In this document: one piece after another, positions 44,754 through 53,517 of the stretch | Layout: every line of letters begins with the position of its first letter | How positions within the stretch are numbered: the first letter of the stretch is position 1 | Assembly: GCF_002091475.1 (NCBI RefSeq) | Contig: NZ_BCTR01000006.1 | Location: 1-64,000 of the forward strand | Source: Sphingomonas azotifigens NBRC 15497 | Lineage (GTDB): Bacteria; Pseudomonadota; Alphaproteobacteria; Sphingomonadales; Sphingomonadaceae | DNA length: 64,000 nucleotides | Reading direction: 5' to 3' | Notes under the pieces: model-generated | What the model saw: the letters and a program-made list of their open reading frames with translations, nothing else | What the model was told of the DNA's origin: nothing | Database searches by the model: none | Translations under genes and position numbers: made by a program

Positions 44754-45800
44754 ATGACCATTCCCGCCCCCTATCTCCTCTATCTCGGCCATTCGCAGGA
44801 CGAGATCGGCCTCAAGACGTCGCGCGGCCTCGCCGCCTTTCGCCGCGACGATTGCGTCGGCGAGTGGCGGCACGACGATTGCCCGTTCACCCTCGGCCTG
44901 CCGCGGATGGATGCGGCCGTCGGTCGTGCCGCGGGCGCGCGGACGCTGGTGCTGGGCATCGCCAATCCGGGCGGACGCTTCCCCGAGTGGCTGATCGGCG
45001 ACGCGCTCGCCGCGATCCGTGCCGGGCTGAACATCGCCTGCGGGCTGCACCAGCGGCTGCGCGACGTGCCCGAGCTGGTTGCGGCGGCGGCCGAAGCGGG
45101 GGTCACCCTGTTCGATGTGCGCGACGCGCCCGAGGAACTGCCGGTCGGCAATGGCCGGCGGCGCGCGGGTAACCGGCTGCTCACCGTCGGCACCGACTGC
45201 TCGGTCGGCAAGATGTATGCGACGCTGTGCCTGCGCGATGCGCTGCGGGCGCGCGGCGTCGCTGCCGATTTCCGTGCGACCGGCCAGACCGGCATCCTGA
45301 TCGCCGGCGACGGCGTGCCGCTCGACGCGGTGATCGCCGACTTCATCGCCGGCGCGATCGAGACGCTCGCGCCCGCGCGTGCCGACGATGGCTGGGATCT
45401 GATCGAAGGGCAGGGGTCGCTGTTCCACCCCGCTTTCGCGGGGGTTTCGACCGGGCTGCTCCACGGTGCCCAACCGTCGGCGCTGGTGCTGTGCCATGAT
45501 CCGCTGCGCCCGCACATGCGCGGCCTGCCGCATTATCCGATGCCTGGGCTTGCCGAATGCCTCGAAGCCAATCTCCGCGTCGCCCGGCTGACCAGTCCGG
45601 ACGTGCGCGCCGTCGGCGTGGCGCTCAACACCGCCAAGCTCGACGAGGCGGAGGCGCGCCGGCTGTGCCGAGAGACCGAGGACGCGCTGGGCCTGCCCTG
45701 TACCGATCCCTATCGCTTCGGGTCGGATGCCATCATCGACCTGTTGCTGGAGACGCCATGCGCCGCACCCTCGACGCTCGCCACGACCGTTTCCCGCTAA
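44754..45800 (+). CDS. dgcN: D-glutamate N-acetyltransferase DgcN (DUF1611)
   Basis: A 348-residue cytosolic protein of the DUF1611 family. Members named DgcN acetylate D-glutamate so DgcA can racemise it. The N-terminal Rossmann-like part (8-130) contains LVLGIANPGGRFPE. The C-terminal P-loop-like domain begins LLTVGTDCSVGKM, with the loop at 146-154, and has LIEGQGSLFHPAF near 220. The start 44754 has no strong ribosome site but gives the full family length. Its last 43 bases overlap dgcA in another frame, which implies tight co-expression. The name follows from family and partner, not from direct evidence of substrate. Confidence 0.9.
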   Translation: MTIPAPYLLYLGHSQDEIGLKTSRGLAAFRRDDCVGEWRHDDCPFTLGLPRMDAAVGRAAGARTLVLGIANPGGRFPEWLIGDALAAIRAGLNIACGLHQRLRDVPELVAAAAEAGVTLFDVRDAPEELPVGNGRRRAGNRLLTVGTDCSVGKMYATLCLRDALRARGVAADFRATGQTGILIAGDGVPLDAVIADFIAGAIETLAPARADDGWDLIEGQGSLFHPAFAGVSTGLLHGAQPSALVLCHDPLRPHMRGLPHYPMPGLAECLEANLRVARLTSPDVRAVGVALNTAKLDEAEARRLCRETEDALGLPCTDPYRFGSDAIIDLLLETPCAAPSTLATTVSR

Positions 45801-46756
45801 GGACGCCGTTCCGCATCGCGCGCGGCGTGAAGACCGCCGCCGATGTGGTGTCGGTAACGATCGGCGAGGGCGGTATGGTCGGGCGCGGCGAGGGCGTCCC
45901 CTATCCGCGCTATGGCGAGACGATCGACGGCGCGCTTGCCCAGATCGAGGCGGTGCGGTCGCTGATCGAGGACGGCGCCACCCGCGCGGAGATCGCCGCG
46001 GCGTTGCGGGCGGGGGCCGCACGCAACGCCGTCGATTGCGCGCTGTGGGACCTCGAAGCGCGGCTGGCGGGCACCAGTGTCTCCGCGCTGGCGGGTGTCA
46101 GGCCGGTCGACGCGATTGCCTCGGCGATCACCATCGGCATCGACACGGCGGACGCGATGGCCGGGGCTGCGAGCCGTGCGGCGCAGGTGCCGCTGCTCAA
46201 GATCAAGGTCGATCGCGACGGGGCGGCCGACCAGATCGCCGCCGTCCGCGCCGTCGCGCCGACGCCGCGGCTGATCGTCGATCCCAATGAAAGCTGGCGC
46301 GTGGAGGATATCGCGGCGCGGCTGCCGATGCTGCGCGCGCACCGGGTCGACCTGCTCGAACAGCCGGTGCCCGCCGGCGAGGATGCCGGGCTGGCCGCGC
46401 TGGGAGGTGCCATCCCGATTTGCGCCGACGAGGCGCTGCACACCCGCGCCGATCTCGATCGGCTCGCCGGGCTGTACAGCCATGTCAACGTCAAGCTCGA
46501 CAAGACCGGCGGCTTGACCGAAGCTTTGGCCCTGGTGGCGGAAGCAAGGGCGCGGGGATTTGGCGTGATGGTGGGGTGCATGGTGTGTTCGTCGCTGGGG
46601 ATCGCGCCGGCGATGCTGGTGGCGGGCGGGGCCGATTTCGTCGATCTCGACGGCCCGCTCTGGTTGGCCGAGGACCGGCCGGGCGGCGCGCGCGATCATG
46701 CTGGCATCCTGACCGCGCCCGTGCCTGGTTTCTGGGGAACCCACGCTTGCGCCTGA
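45758..46756 (+). CDS. dgcA: N-acetyl-D-glutamate racemase DgcA (enolase superfamily)
   Basis: A 332-residue enolase-superfamily enzyme close to dipeptide epimerases. The residues for 1,1-proton transfer are all present: Lys148-x-Lys150 in LLKIKVD, metal ligands Asp175 (VDPNESW), Glu201 (LLEQPV) and Asp224 (ICADEAL), and Lys246 in NVKLDKTGG. Partnered with DgcN it would turn N-acetyl-D-Glu into N-acetyl-L-Glu. An L-Ala-D/L-Glu epimerase role (also a murein-recycling step) is the alternative. It starts inside dgcN and its end overlaps the symporter start by 10 bases. Confidence 0.9.
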   Translation: MRRTLDARHDRFPLRTPFRIARGVKTAADVVSVTIGEGGMVGRGEGVPYPRYGETIDGALAQIEAVRSLIEDGATRAEIAAALRAGAARNAVDCALWDLEARLAGTSVSALAGVRPVDAIASAITIGIDTADAMAGAASRAAQVPLLKIKVDRDGAADQIAAVRAVAPTPRLIVDPNESWRVEDIAARLPMLRAHRVDLLEQPVPAGEDAGLAALGGAIPICADEALHTRADLDRLAGLYSHVNVKLDKTGGLTEALALVAEARARGFGVMVGCMVCSSLGIAPAMLVAGGADFVDLDGPLWLAEDRPGGARDHAGILTAPVPGFWGTHACA

Positions 46757-47997
46757 TCCGGGGCTGGTTCGCCATTCCGCTGTGGCAGCGCGTGGTCGGT
46801 GGCCTGCTGCTGGGCGTTGCGATCGGATTGTTCTGGCCGGAGGCGGCGGGAGCGATCCGGCTGGTCGGCGAGCTGTTCGTCCGGCTGATCAAGATGCTGG
46901 TGGTGCCGGTGGTGCTGGTCACCATCGCGGCGGGCATCGCGACGCTCGGTGATCCGCGGCGGCTGGGGCCAATCGGCGGGCGCACCGTCGGGCTGTTTGC
47001 TCTCACGACACTGATCGCCGTCTCGATCGGCATGGCAACGGGGCTGCTGCTGCGACCGGGCTTGGCGATGCCGCTGGCCGGCGTCGTGTCGCACCCGCTC
47101 GGGCCGCCGGTGCCGCCTGCCGAGCAGCTTCTCGCGATCGTCCCGCTCAACATTTTCGACGCGCTGGTGCGCGGCGACATGCTCGCGATCATCTTCGTTG
47201 CAGTGCTGCTCGGCAGCGGCAGCGTGCTGGCAGGCGAGGCGGGGAAGCCGGTCGTCGCGCTCCTGCACGGCCTGTCGACGGTGCTATTACATATCGTTCG
47301 CGCCGTTATGGAGGTGACGCCGTTCGGCGTGTTGGCGCTGATCGCCCAGGCGGTGGCGGCCAACGGCGCGGCGGTGTTCGTCCATGTCGGCTGGCTGGCG
47401 CTGGGGGTGGTGCTCGCCTCGCTGATCCAGATGCTGGTGGTCCATGCCGCGCTGATCGGGCTGGTCGCGCGGCTGCCGGTGGTCCGCTTCTTCCGCGGCA
47501 TCGTCGACGCGCTGGTCGTCGCCTTTTCCACCGCCTCGTCTTCGGCGACGCTGCCGGTGGCCTTGCGGGTGGCGCAGGACAATCTGGGGGTGTCGCGCGG
47601 CGTTGCCTCCACCGTGCTGCCGCTCGGCGCCTCGATCGGCAAGGACGGCACCGCCATGTATGTAGGGCTGCTCGGCCAGTTCGCGCTCCAGGCGTTGGGG
47701 ATCGTGCCCGACGCGACGATGCTCGTCACGATGCTGCTCACCGGCGCGCTGGCGGCGTTCGGCACCGCGCCGATCCCGTCGGCTTCGCTGTTCATGCTGG
47801 CGGCGATGCTCTCGGCGGTGGGGGTGGGGGCGGAGCAGACGGCGTTGGTCGTCGGGCTGGTGCTGCCGTTCGATCGGCTGCTCGACATGACCCGCACCGT
47901 GCCCTCGGCCTCGGCTAATCTGGCAGTCGCCATGCTGGTCGCGCGCAGCGAGGGCGAGCTCGATACGGCGCGCTTTCGCGGCCCTGTGGTCGAATAG
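46747..47997 (+). CDS. Dicarboxylate/glutamate symporter of the dgc operon (DAACS)
   Basis: A 416-residue symporter of the same superfamily as the gene at 22212-23534 but only distantly similar. Key parts are VRLIKMLVVPVVLVTIAAGI, the serine-rich loop FSTASSSATLPVA near 257, the cation site GASIGKDGTAMYVG, and TRTVPSASANLAVAM near the end, where the usual NVxGD is replaced by SASAN. It starts at TTG 46747, with GGGGAA in front, inside dgcA. Position suggests uptake of D- or L-glutamate or a related acid. Confidence 0.9.
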   Translation: MRLIRGWFAIPLWQRVVGGLLLGVAIGLFWPEAAGAIRLVGELFVRLIKMLVVPVVLVTIAAGIATLGDPRRLGPIGGRTVGLFALTTLIAVSIGMATGLLLRPGLAMPLAGVVSHPLGPPVPPAEQLLAIVPLNIFDALVRGDMLAIIFVAVLLGSGSVLAGEAGKPVVALLHGLSTVLLHIVRAVMEVTPFGVLALIAQAVAANGAAVFVHVGWLALGVVLASLIQMLVVHAALIGLVARLPVVRFFRGIVDALVVAFSTASSSATLPVALRVAQDNLGVSRGVASTVLPLGASIGKDGTAMYVGLLGQFALQALGIVPDATMLVTMLLTGALAAFGTAPIPSASLFMLAAMLSAVGVGAEQTALVVGLVLPFDRLLDMTRTVPSASANLAVAMLVARSEGELDTARFRGPVVE

Positions 47998-48021
47998 GCA
48001 AGGGGTCGCTAGGCTGCATCC

Positions 48022-48906
48022 ATGAACCTGCGCCATATCGAGATTTTCCACGCCGTGTACGTCAACGGATCGGTCTCCGCCGCCGCCCGAGCGCTCAACG
48101 TATCGCAGCCCTCGGTCTCGAAGACGCTCCGCCATGCCGAGAGCCTGTTGGGGTTCGAGCTGTTCCAGCGCTCCAACGGCCGCCTGCTGCCCACCGAGGA
48201 CGCCCATGCCCTGTTCGCCGATGTCGCCGACATCCAGGAGCGGGTGCGCGCGCTGCGCGAGGCGGGGCGCAACCTGCGGATGGGCGCGGGCACGACGCTG
48301 CGCATTTCGGCACTGCCCAGCCTCGGGCTGGGGGTGCTGCCGGACGCGGTGTCGCGCTTCCTGGTGCGGCGGCCCAATGTCCGCTTCGACCTGCAGACGG
48401 TGCATCACGACGATCTGCTGCGCAAGCTCTACGAGCGCGAAAGCGACATCGCGATTGCCAGCGAGCCGCCGCGCGGCGTCGCGCTCACCCATAGCTGGCT
48501 GGGCGAGGGCGAGCTGATGGTGCTGTACCGCGAGCGCGACATGCCGGACGCGCCGCCGCGGCTGGAACTGTCGCAGCTCACCGGGCGGCCGCTGATCTCG
48601 CTGAAGGGGAGCGGCCCCATCGGCAAGCTGCTGTCCGAGGAGATCGACCGGCTCGGCGTCGATCTGGACGAGGTGGTGGTTGCGCGGACCTTCTACATCG
48701 CCGCCGCACTGGTCCGCGCGGGCGTGGGGCTGGCGATCGTCGACAACTTCACTGCCGCCGCCTCGATGGTGCCAGGGCTGGCGATGCGGCCGCTGCGCCC
48801 GTCGATCACCTTCGACGTCCACGCCATCCACCTGCTCGACCGCCCGCCCTCGGCGCTGGCCGCCGAGTTCCTGACCCTGTTGAGCGAAGAGATCGAGCGT
48901 CGATGA
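48022..48906 (+). CDS. LysR family transcriptional regulator
   Basis: A 294-residue activator or repressor. The N-terminal winged helix-turn-helix is MNLRHIEIFHAVYVNGSVSAAARAL in parts (1-25), with SQPSVSKTLRHAE as recognition helix. The effector domain (about 90-290) has LRISALPSLGLGVLP and ERESDIAIA. It follows the symporter by 24 bases and overlaps dacB as ATGA, so it is inside the operon it probably regulates. The likely co-inducer is a D-amino acid or muropeptide product. Confidence 0.92.
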   Translation: MNLRHIEIFHAVYVNGSVSAAARALNVSQPSVSKTLRHAESLLGFELFQRSNGRLLPTEDAHALFADVADIQERVRALREAGRNLRMGAGTTLRISALPSLGLGVLPDAVSRFLVRRPNVRFDLQTVHHDDLLRKLYERESDIAIASEPPRGVALTHSWLGEGELMVLYRERDMPDAPPRLELSQLTGRPLISLKGSGPIGKLLSEEIDRLGVDLDEVVVARTFYIAAALVRAGVGLAIVDNFTAAASMVPGLAMRPLRPSITFDVHAIHLLDRPPSALAAEFLTLLSEEIERR

Positions 48907-50327
48907 TGTGGAGCCTGATGCTGCCCTTGCTTCTGGCGGCCGCGCCAGCCGATGCCCCGCTGCCGCCGGCGGTGGCGGAAGCGCTGGCCAATGCGCCGCA
49001 GGGGACGCGGATCGGCCTGGTGGTGGTCGATGCGCAAGGTCGTGAAATCGTTGCCCTGCGACCCGACGAACGCTTCGTCCCGGCCTCCAACACCAAGCTG
49101 TTCACCACCGCCGCGGCCTTTGCCACGCTGAACGTTGCGGCACCGGACGCGGCGGGCGGCGCGACCGTGCGGCTGGAGGGCCGAGACACGCCGACCGTGG
49201 TGCTGGCGGGGCACGGCGATGCGCGCCTCTCGTCGGCGCCCGAGTGCCGCGTCGATTGCCTCGCGGATCTCGCGGCGGCGGTGGCGGGCAAGACACGGGT
49301 GGTGCGCGACGTGGTCGGCGATGACACGGCCTTTCCCGACGAGCGCTGGCCGCTGGGGATGAGCTGGAACAACATGGACAGCCCCTATGGCACCGGCATC
49401 TCGGCGCTGACGTCGGACGACAATGTCGCGACGCTGAGCGTGGCGCCCGCTGCACCGGGGGCGCCGCCGCAGGTTCTCGGCGATGGCTATTACCGGATCG
49501 ACAATGCCGCGACGACCGGGGAGTCGGGCAGCCCGCGGACGCTCTCGGCCGAGCGCAGGCCGGGCAGCGACGTGGTCCGCCTGACCGGCAGCATCGCCGT
49601 GGGCCATGCGCCGATCGTGCTGACGATGGGGGTCGAGGATCCGGCGCACCGGGCGGCGTGGCGGTTCGCGCAGCTGTTGCGGGCGGCGGGGGTGAAGGTC
49701 ATGGGGCGGATCACGGTGCGTCACCGGCCGTTGACCGCTGCCGACGACCCGGCCCAGCGCGGCGGTGCGCCTGCCCCGGCAGTGGCTGCCGTGCCGGTGC
49801 TGGCCGCCCTGACCCCGCCGCCGCTGGTCGAGGATCTGCGCCAGACCAACAAGACGAGCCAGAACCTCCATGCCGAGCTTCTGCTGCGCCGGCTGGGGGC
49901 GAGCGGCTCGGTCGCCGATGGTCATGCGGCCGTCGATGCGCTGCTCGCGCGTGCGGGTATCGCTCGCACGAACTACGACTTTGCCGATGGCGCGGGCATG
50001 TCTAGCTACAATCGGGTGACGCCGCGCGCGACGGTGACGCTGCTGCGCTGGGCCGAGACCCAGCCCTGGGGCGCGGCATGGCGCGCCACCTTCCCGGTCG
50101 GTGCCACCGACGGGACGCTCGCGCGCCGTTTCGTCGGCACCCCGCTGGCCGGGCGGCTGTTCGCGAAGACCGGCACGCTCAACGCGGCCAATGCGCTCGC
50201 CGGCACGATGATCGCGGCGAGCGGGCGCACGCTGACCTTCGCGGCCTATGCCAACGACATGCCGGGTGGGGCGAGCGCCACCGCGGCGATCGACGCGGCG
50301 CTGGTGGCGATCGCCGCGGCCAATTGA
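48903..50327 (+). CDS. dacB: D-Ala-D-Ala carboxypeptidase/endopeptidase (PBP4, S13)
   Basis: A 474-residue periplasmic DD-peptidase that cuts the terminal D-Ala or the cross-bridge in peptidoglycan. A weak signal peptide covers 1-17. The three penicillin-binding motifs are Ser62-x-x-Lys65 in PASNTKLF, Ser-x-Asn in NKTSQNLHAELL, and Lys-Thr-Gly in FAKTGTLN. A large insertion domain (about 90-240) is typical of the S13 family. Placement in an operon with LysR and D-amino acid genes suggests feeding D-Ala-containing fragments, not just wall upkeep. Confidence 0.92.
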   Translation: MMWSLMLPLLLAAAPADAPLPPAVAEALANAPQGTRIGLVVVDAQGREIVALRPDERFVPASNTKLFTTAAAFATLNVAAPDAAGGATVRLEGRDTPTVVLAGHGDARLSSAPECRVDCLADLAAAVAGKTRVVRDVVGDDTAFPDERWPLGMSWNNMDSPYGTGISALTSDDNVATLSVAPAAPGAPPQVLGDGYYRIDNAATTGESGSPRTLSAERRPGSDVVRLTGSIAVGHAPIVLTMGVEDPAHRAAWRFAQLLRAAGVKVMGRITVRHRPLTAADDPAQRGGAPAPAVAAVPVLAALTPPPLVEDLRQTNKTSQNLHAELLLRRLGASGSVADGHAAVDALLARAGIARTNYDFADGAGMSSYNRVTPRATVTLLRWAETQPWGAAWRATFPVGATDGTLARRFVGTPLAGRLFAKTGTLNAANALAGTMIAASGRTLTFAAYANDMPGGASATAAIDAALVAIAAAN

Positions 50328-50410
50328 GTGCGGGTGCATAACCTGCCGATAGGCAGGCCATAGCCCCCAGGTATCTGGTCGCGCCGCGACGGCCCGCGCA
50401 TAGTTCGGGC

Positions 50411-52501
50411 ATGTCGAGACGCGCCGCTCCTGCTCGCCTGCTCCTGCGACCCGCGCTGCTGCTGGGGGTCGCGCTGCTGACCGCCGGCGGCGCACCGGCT
50501 GCCCCCGATCATCGCCCGGCCATCGCCCGGCTGCTTGCGCTGCCGGTGACAGTGGGGCTGGTCGGGGCCAGCGAACGGCCCGTGTTTGCCTGGGTGGAGA
50601 TGCGCGCCGGCGTCCGCAACATCTGGCTTTTGCCGGCCCCTGGGGAGCAACCGCGTCGGCTGACCGACCGCGCCGCGGATGACGGTATCGACCTCCACAG
50701 CCTGGCGCTCAGCCGCGACGGTGCGCGGATCGCCTGGACGCAAGGCGGCGACGCGGAGTTCCCCGATCTGACCCCGCCCAACAGCGCCCATGCGCCGGGT
50801 GGCGGCAGCGAGACGGTGTGGGTTCGCGCCACCACCGTCGGAGCAGCCCCGCGCTCGCTGGGGGAGGGCCATGCACCGGTCTTCTCGCCCGATGGCAGCC
50901 GCCTGGCGTTCGTCTCAGGCGGGGCGCTGCTGCTCGCGCCGGTGTCGGAGGGCGCGACGACGAAGCTGGCGCAACTGCCGGGCGCGATCGAGGACCTGTC
51001 CTGGTCGCCGGACGGCAAGCGGCTGCTGTTCGTCAGCCGGCGCGGCGACCATGGCTTGGTCGCGCTGTTCGATCTGGCGAGCGGCACGCTGACCTATCCC
51101 GATCCGGCGATGACGCAGGACGTGTCGCCGATCTTCTCGCCCGATGGCGGCGCGATCGCCTTTGTCCGCACCACCACGCCGCCCTACGGCGCGACCGGCA
51201 CCGAGGCCGCCTATTGGAGCGTGCGCGTCGTCGATCTGGCAACGGGCGCCGCCCACACCGCCTGGCGTGCCGCGCCTGGGGAGGGCGGGAGCTATTACGG
51301 CACCCGCACCGCCAATCTGTTCTGGAGCGCGGACGACCGGTTGCTCTTCCCCTCGGAAGCGAGCGGCTGGGTGCATGTGCTGGCGGTGCCGGCGCGCGGC
51401 GGCGCGGCGATCGACCTGACACCGGGCGCGGCCGAGGTGGAGAATTTTACCCTGTCCGCCGATCGCCGCACGCTCCTCTACGCCGGCAACCAGGGCGATC
51501 TGGAGCGGCGGCACCTCTGGCGGAGGGCGCTCGCCGGCGGCAGCGCGCAGCAAGTGACGGCCGGCGACGGGATCGAGGGCTTTCCGACCGTCGCGGGCGA
51601 CGCGCTGGCCCTGGTGGCGAGCGGCGTGCGCACGCCGCCGCATGTCGCGCTGGTCCCCCTCGGGGGTGGGCTGATGCCGCTGGCCACCGGCGGCGCACCC
51701 GCCGAGACCGCGGAGTTTGTCCTGCCCGAGCCGGTGCGCTTCACTGCCGAGGACGGCGTTATCGTCCATGCCACCTTGTTCCGGGCGCGTGGGAAGGGCC
51801 GGCATCCGGCGCTGATCTTCCTGCACGGCGGCCCGCGGCGGCAGATGCTGCCTGCCTTCCACCTGATGCCCTATTACGCTAGCGCCTATCTGCTCAACCA
51901 GCATCTCGCGATGGACGGTTTCGACGTGCTGGCGATCAACTATCGCAGCGGTACCGGCTATGGCCGCGCCTTTCGCGAGGCGGCGGAAACGGGGCGCGAG
52001 GGCGCCAGCGAATATCGCGACGTGCTGGCCGCTGCGCGCTGGCTGGCAGCGCGGGAGGATGTCGACGCCCGGCGCATCGGGCTGTGGGGCGGCAGCTGGG
52101 GCGGCTATCTGACCGCGCTGGGGCTGGCGCGCGACAGCGGCACCTTCGCCGCCGGGGTGGATCTGCACGGCGTCCATGATCTGGTCCGTACACCGCCGCC
52201 GATGCTGCCGCCCGACATGCAGGTCCGCTGGCGCGAGACGGCGTGGCAATCCTCCCCGGCGGCGGCGCTGGATCGCTGGCGCTCGCCAGTGCTGCTGGTC
52301 CATGGCGATGACGATCGCAATGTCGATTTCGCCCAGTCGGTGCGGCTGGCTGAGGCGCTAACCGCGCGGCGCGTGCCGCTGGAAACGCTGATGCTGCCCG
52401 ACGAGCGGCACGAATTCTTCCGCTACCAGAGCTGGCTGGCGGCCTATGCCGCGACCGACGCGTTCCTCGCCCGCACCCTCGGCGGATCAGCCACGCAGTA
52501 G
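50411..52501 (+). CDS. Exported S9 family peptidase of the island
   Basis: A 696-residue prolyl-oligopeptidase-fold serine peptidase. It has a basic signal peptide (about 1-31) and a propeller of DG-containing repeats (40-400). The catalytic domain has HGGPRRQMLP, the nucleophile in GLWGGSWGGYL, the Asp in VLLVHGDDDRN and the His in PDERHEFFR. It is an isopeptide or oligopeptide trimmer, possibly for the peptide stems of murein. Its last 15 bases overlap the end of the convergent 45-codon Tat ORF. Confidence 0.9.
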   Translation: MSRRAAPARLLLRPALLLGVALLTAGGAPAAPDHRPAIARLLALPVTVGLVGASERPVFAWVEMRAGVRNIWLLPAPGEQPRRLTDRAADDGIDLHSLALSRDGARIAWTQGGDAEFPDLTPPNSAHAPGGGSETVWVRATTVGAAPRSLGEGHAPVFSPDGSRLAFVSGGALLLAPVSEGATTKLAQLPGAIEDLSWSPDGKRLLFVSRRGDHGLVALFDLASGTLTYPDPAMTQDVSPIFSPDGGAIAFVRTTTPPYGATGTEAAYWSVRVVDLATGAAHTAWRAAPGEGGSYYGTRTANLFWSADDRLLFPSEASGWVHVLAVPARGGAAIDLTPGAAEVENFTLSADRRTLLYAGNQGDLERRHLWRRALAGGSAQQVTAGDGIEGFPTVAGDALALVASGVRTPPHVALVPLGGGLMPLATGGAPAETAEFVLPEPVRFTAEDGVIVHATLFRARGKGRHPALIFLHGGPRRQMLPAFHLMPYYASAYLLNQHLAMDGFDVLAINYRSGTGYGRAFREAAETGREGASEYRDVLAAARWLAAREDVDARRIGLWGGSWGGYLTALGLARDSGTFAAGVDLHGVHDLVRTPPPMLPPDMQVRWRETAWQSSPAAALDRWRSPVLLVHGDDDRNVDFAQSVRLAEALTARRVPLETLMLPDERHEFFRYQSWLAAYAATDAFLARTLGGSATQ

Positions 52502-52624
52502 CGCGAGGGCGTTGGAGGCGAGCGGCCGGGGGGCGGGCGCGGGCAGCGCCTGCACCACCGGCTTTGTGGCGGGTGCCAGCGCGGCGGCGCCGGCGGCGGT
52601 GAGGAACTGGCGGCGGGCGATCAT
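52487..52624 (-). pseudogene. Orphan Tat-signal ORF (45 codons), probably truncated gene
   Basis: The predicted product is a typical twin-arginine leader: IARRQFLTAAGAAALAPA at 2-19, followed by about 25 Pro/Ala-rich residues and then a stop, with no mature domain. Its ATG overlaps the kinase stop as ATGA, so it would be translated. The 3' end runs 15 bases into the convergent S9 gene. The simplest reading is the front end of an exported enzyme whose body was lost when the S9 gene arrived or by deletion. A functional short Tat peptide cannot be excluded. Confidence 0.6.
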
Positions 52625-53505
52625 GGCTGGGTTTCCTGCGATTGGGCGGGCAGGCCCGCGAGATAGAGCGCCCCGCTCAGCGCGTCCCCCAGCGGCTCGC
52701 TGAGGCGGGCAACGGTGCGGGCGCGCAGCCACGGCCGCATCTTCGGTGCAAGGCCGCCGAGCAGCGCGCAGCGGGTAGCACCGCGTTCGAAGATGGTTTC
52801 GATGAACCGCTCGATATGCCCGGCCGCATCCTCGACGATCGAGCGGGCGATGGCGTCGTCCGCCTCGGCATAGTCCATCACCAGCGGCGCGAAGCTGCCG
52901 TAATCGCGCGGGGTTGCCTGGTCCATCCAGGCGATGGCGCGCGCGGTGTCGTGACCGAAGCGTTCGGTAACCGCGGTGCTCAGCGGCGTCGCGCGGGTCC
53001 GCCCGTCCAGCGCGCGCAGCGCGTGGCGCATCGCGCTCAGGCCGAGCGCCGCGCCGCTGCCTTCGTCCGAGATGGGAAAGCCATAGCCGCCGATGCGGAA
53101 GCGCTCCCCACGCAGCTGGACTTGCGCCACGCTGCCGGTGCCGAGGATCAGCACCGCGCCGTCGCCGCCGCCGTGCGCACCCAGATTGGCGATGGCGGCG
53201 TCGGTATCGAACACGGTGGAGGCGAAGGGAAATGCCACCTCCTCCAGCGCCGCGCGCACGCCGGGGCGCGAGATGCCGGCTATCCCCATCGCCGCATGGA
53301 TCTCCGCGACCTGCGCCGCGCCGAGCCCCGACGCCGCGATCGTCGCGTCGGTCACATCGCGCAGCGTGGCGTAGAGCGCCTCCAGTCCGAGCACGGCGTG
53401 CGCCGGGCCGGCTTGGGCGGTGGCGAGCACGCGGCCGCGCGCATCGGTCAGGCGGCAGCGACAGTTGCTGCCGCCTGCATCCACGCCGAGGTAGAATTGC
53501 GTCAC
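52621..53505 (-). CDS. BadF/BadG-type amino-sugar kinase (MurK/NagK-like)
   Basis: A 294-residue ASKHA-fold kinase. PHOSPHATE-1 is LGVDAGGSNCRCRLTD near 6-21, PHOSPHATE-2 is LILGTGSVAQ near 120-129, and ISDEGSGAALG and LLGGLAPK follow. In Clostridium, MurK of this family phosphorylates both GlcNAc and MurNAc at C6. Here it lies 12 bases after the GH84 gene and next to the divergent murQ operon, so it likely makes MurNAc-6-P and GlcNAc-6-P. There is no signal peptide. Its specificity is inference. Confidence 0.88.
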   Translation of the reverse strand: MTQFYLGVDAGGSNCRCRLTDARGRVLATAQAGPAHAVLGLEALYATLRDVTDATIAASGLGAAQVAEIHAAMGIAGISRPGVRAALEEVAFPFASTVFDTDAAIANLGAHGGGDGAVLILGTGSVAQVQLRGERFRIGGYGFPISDEGSGAALGLSAMRHALRALDGRTRATPLSTAVTERFGHDTARAIAWMDQATPRDYGSFAPLVMDYAEADDAIARSIVEDAAGHIERFIETIFERGATRCALLGGLAPKMRPWLRARTVARLSEPLGDALSGALYLAGLPAQSQETQP

Positions 53506-53517
53506 TCCGGTCCTCCG

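Noticed and set aside
45420..45450. Another copy of the palindromic repeat
   Set aside because: The GCTTTCGCGGG-like match lies inside dgcN coding sequence and lacks a second arm and spacer.
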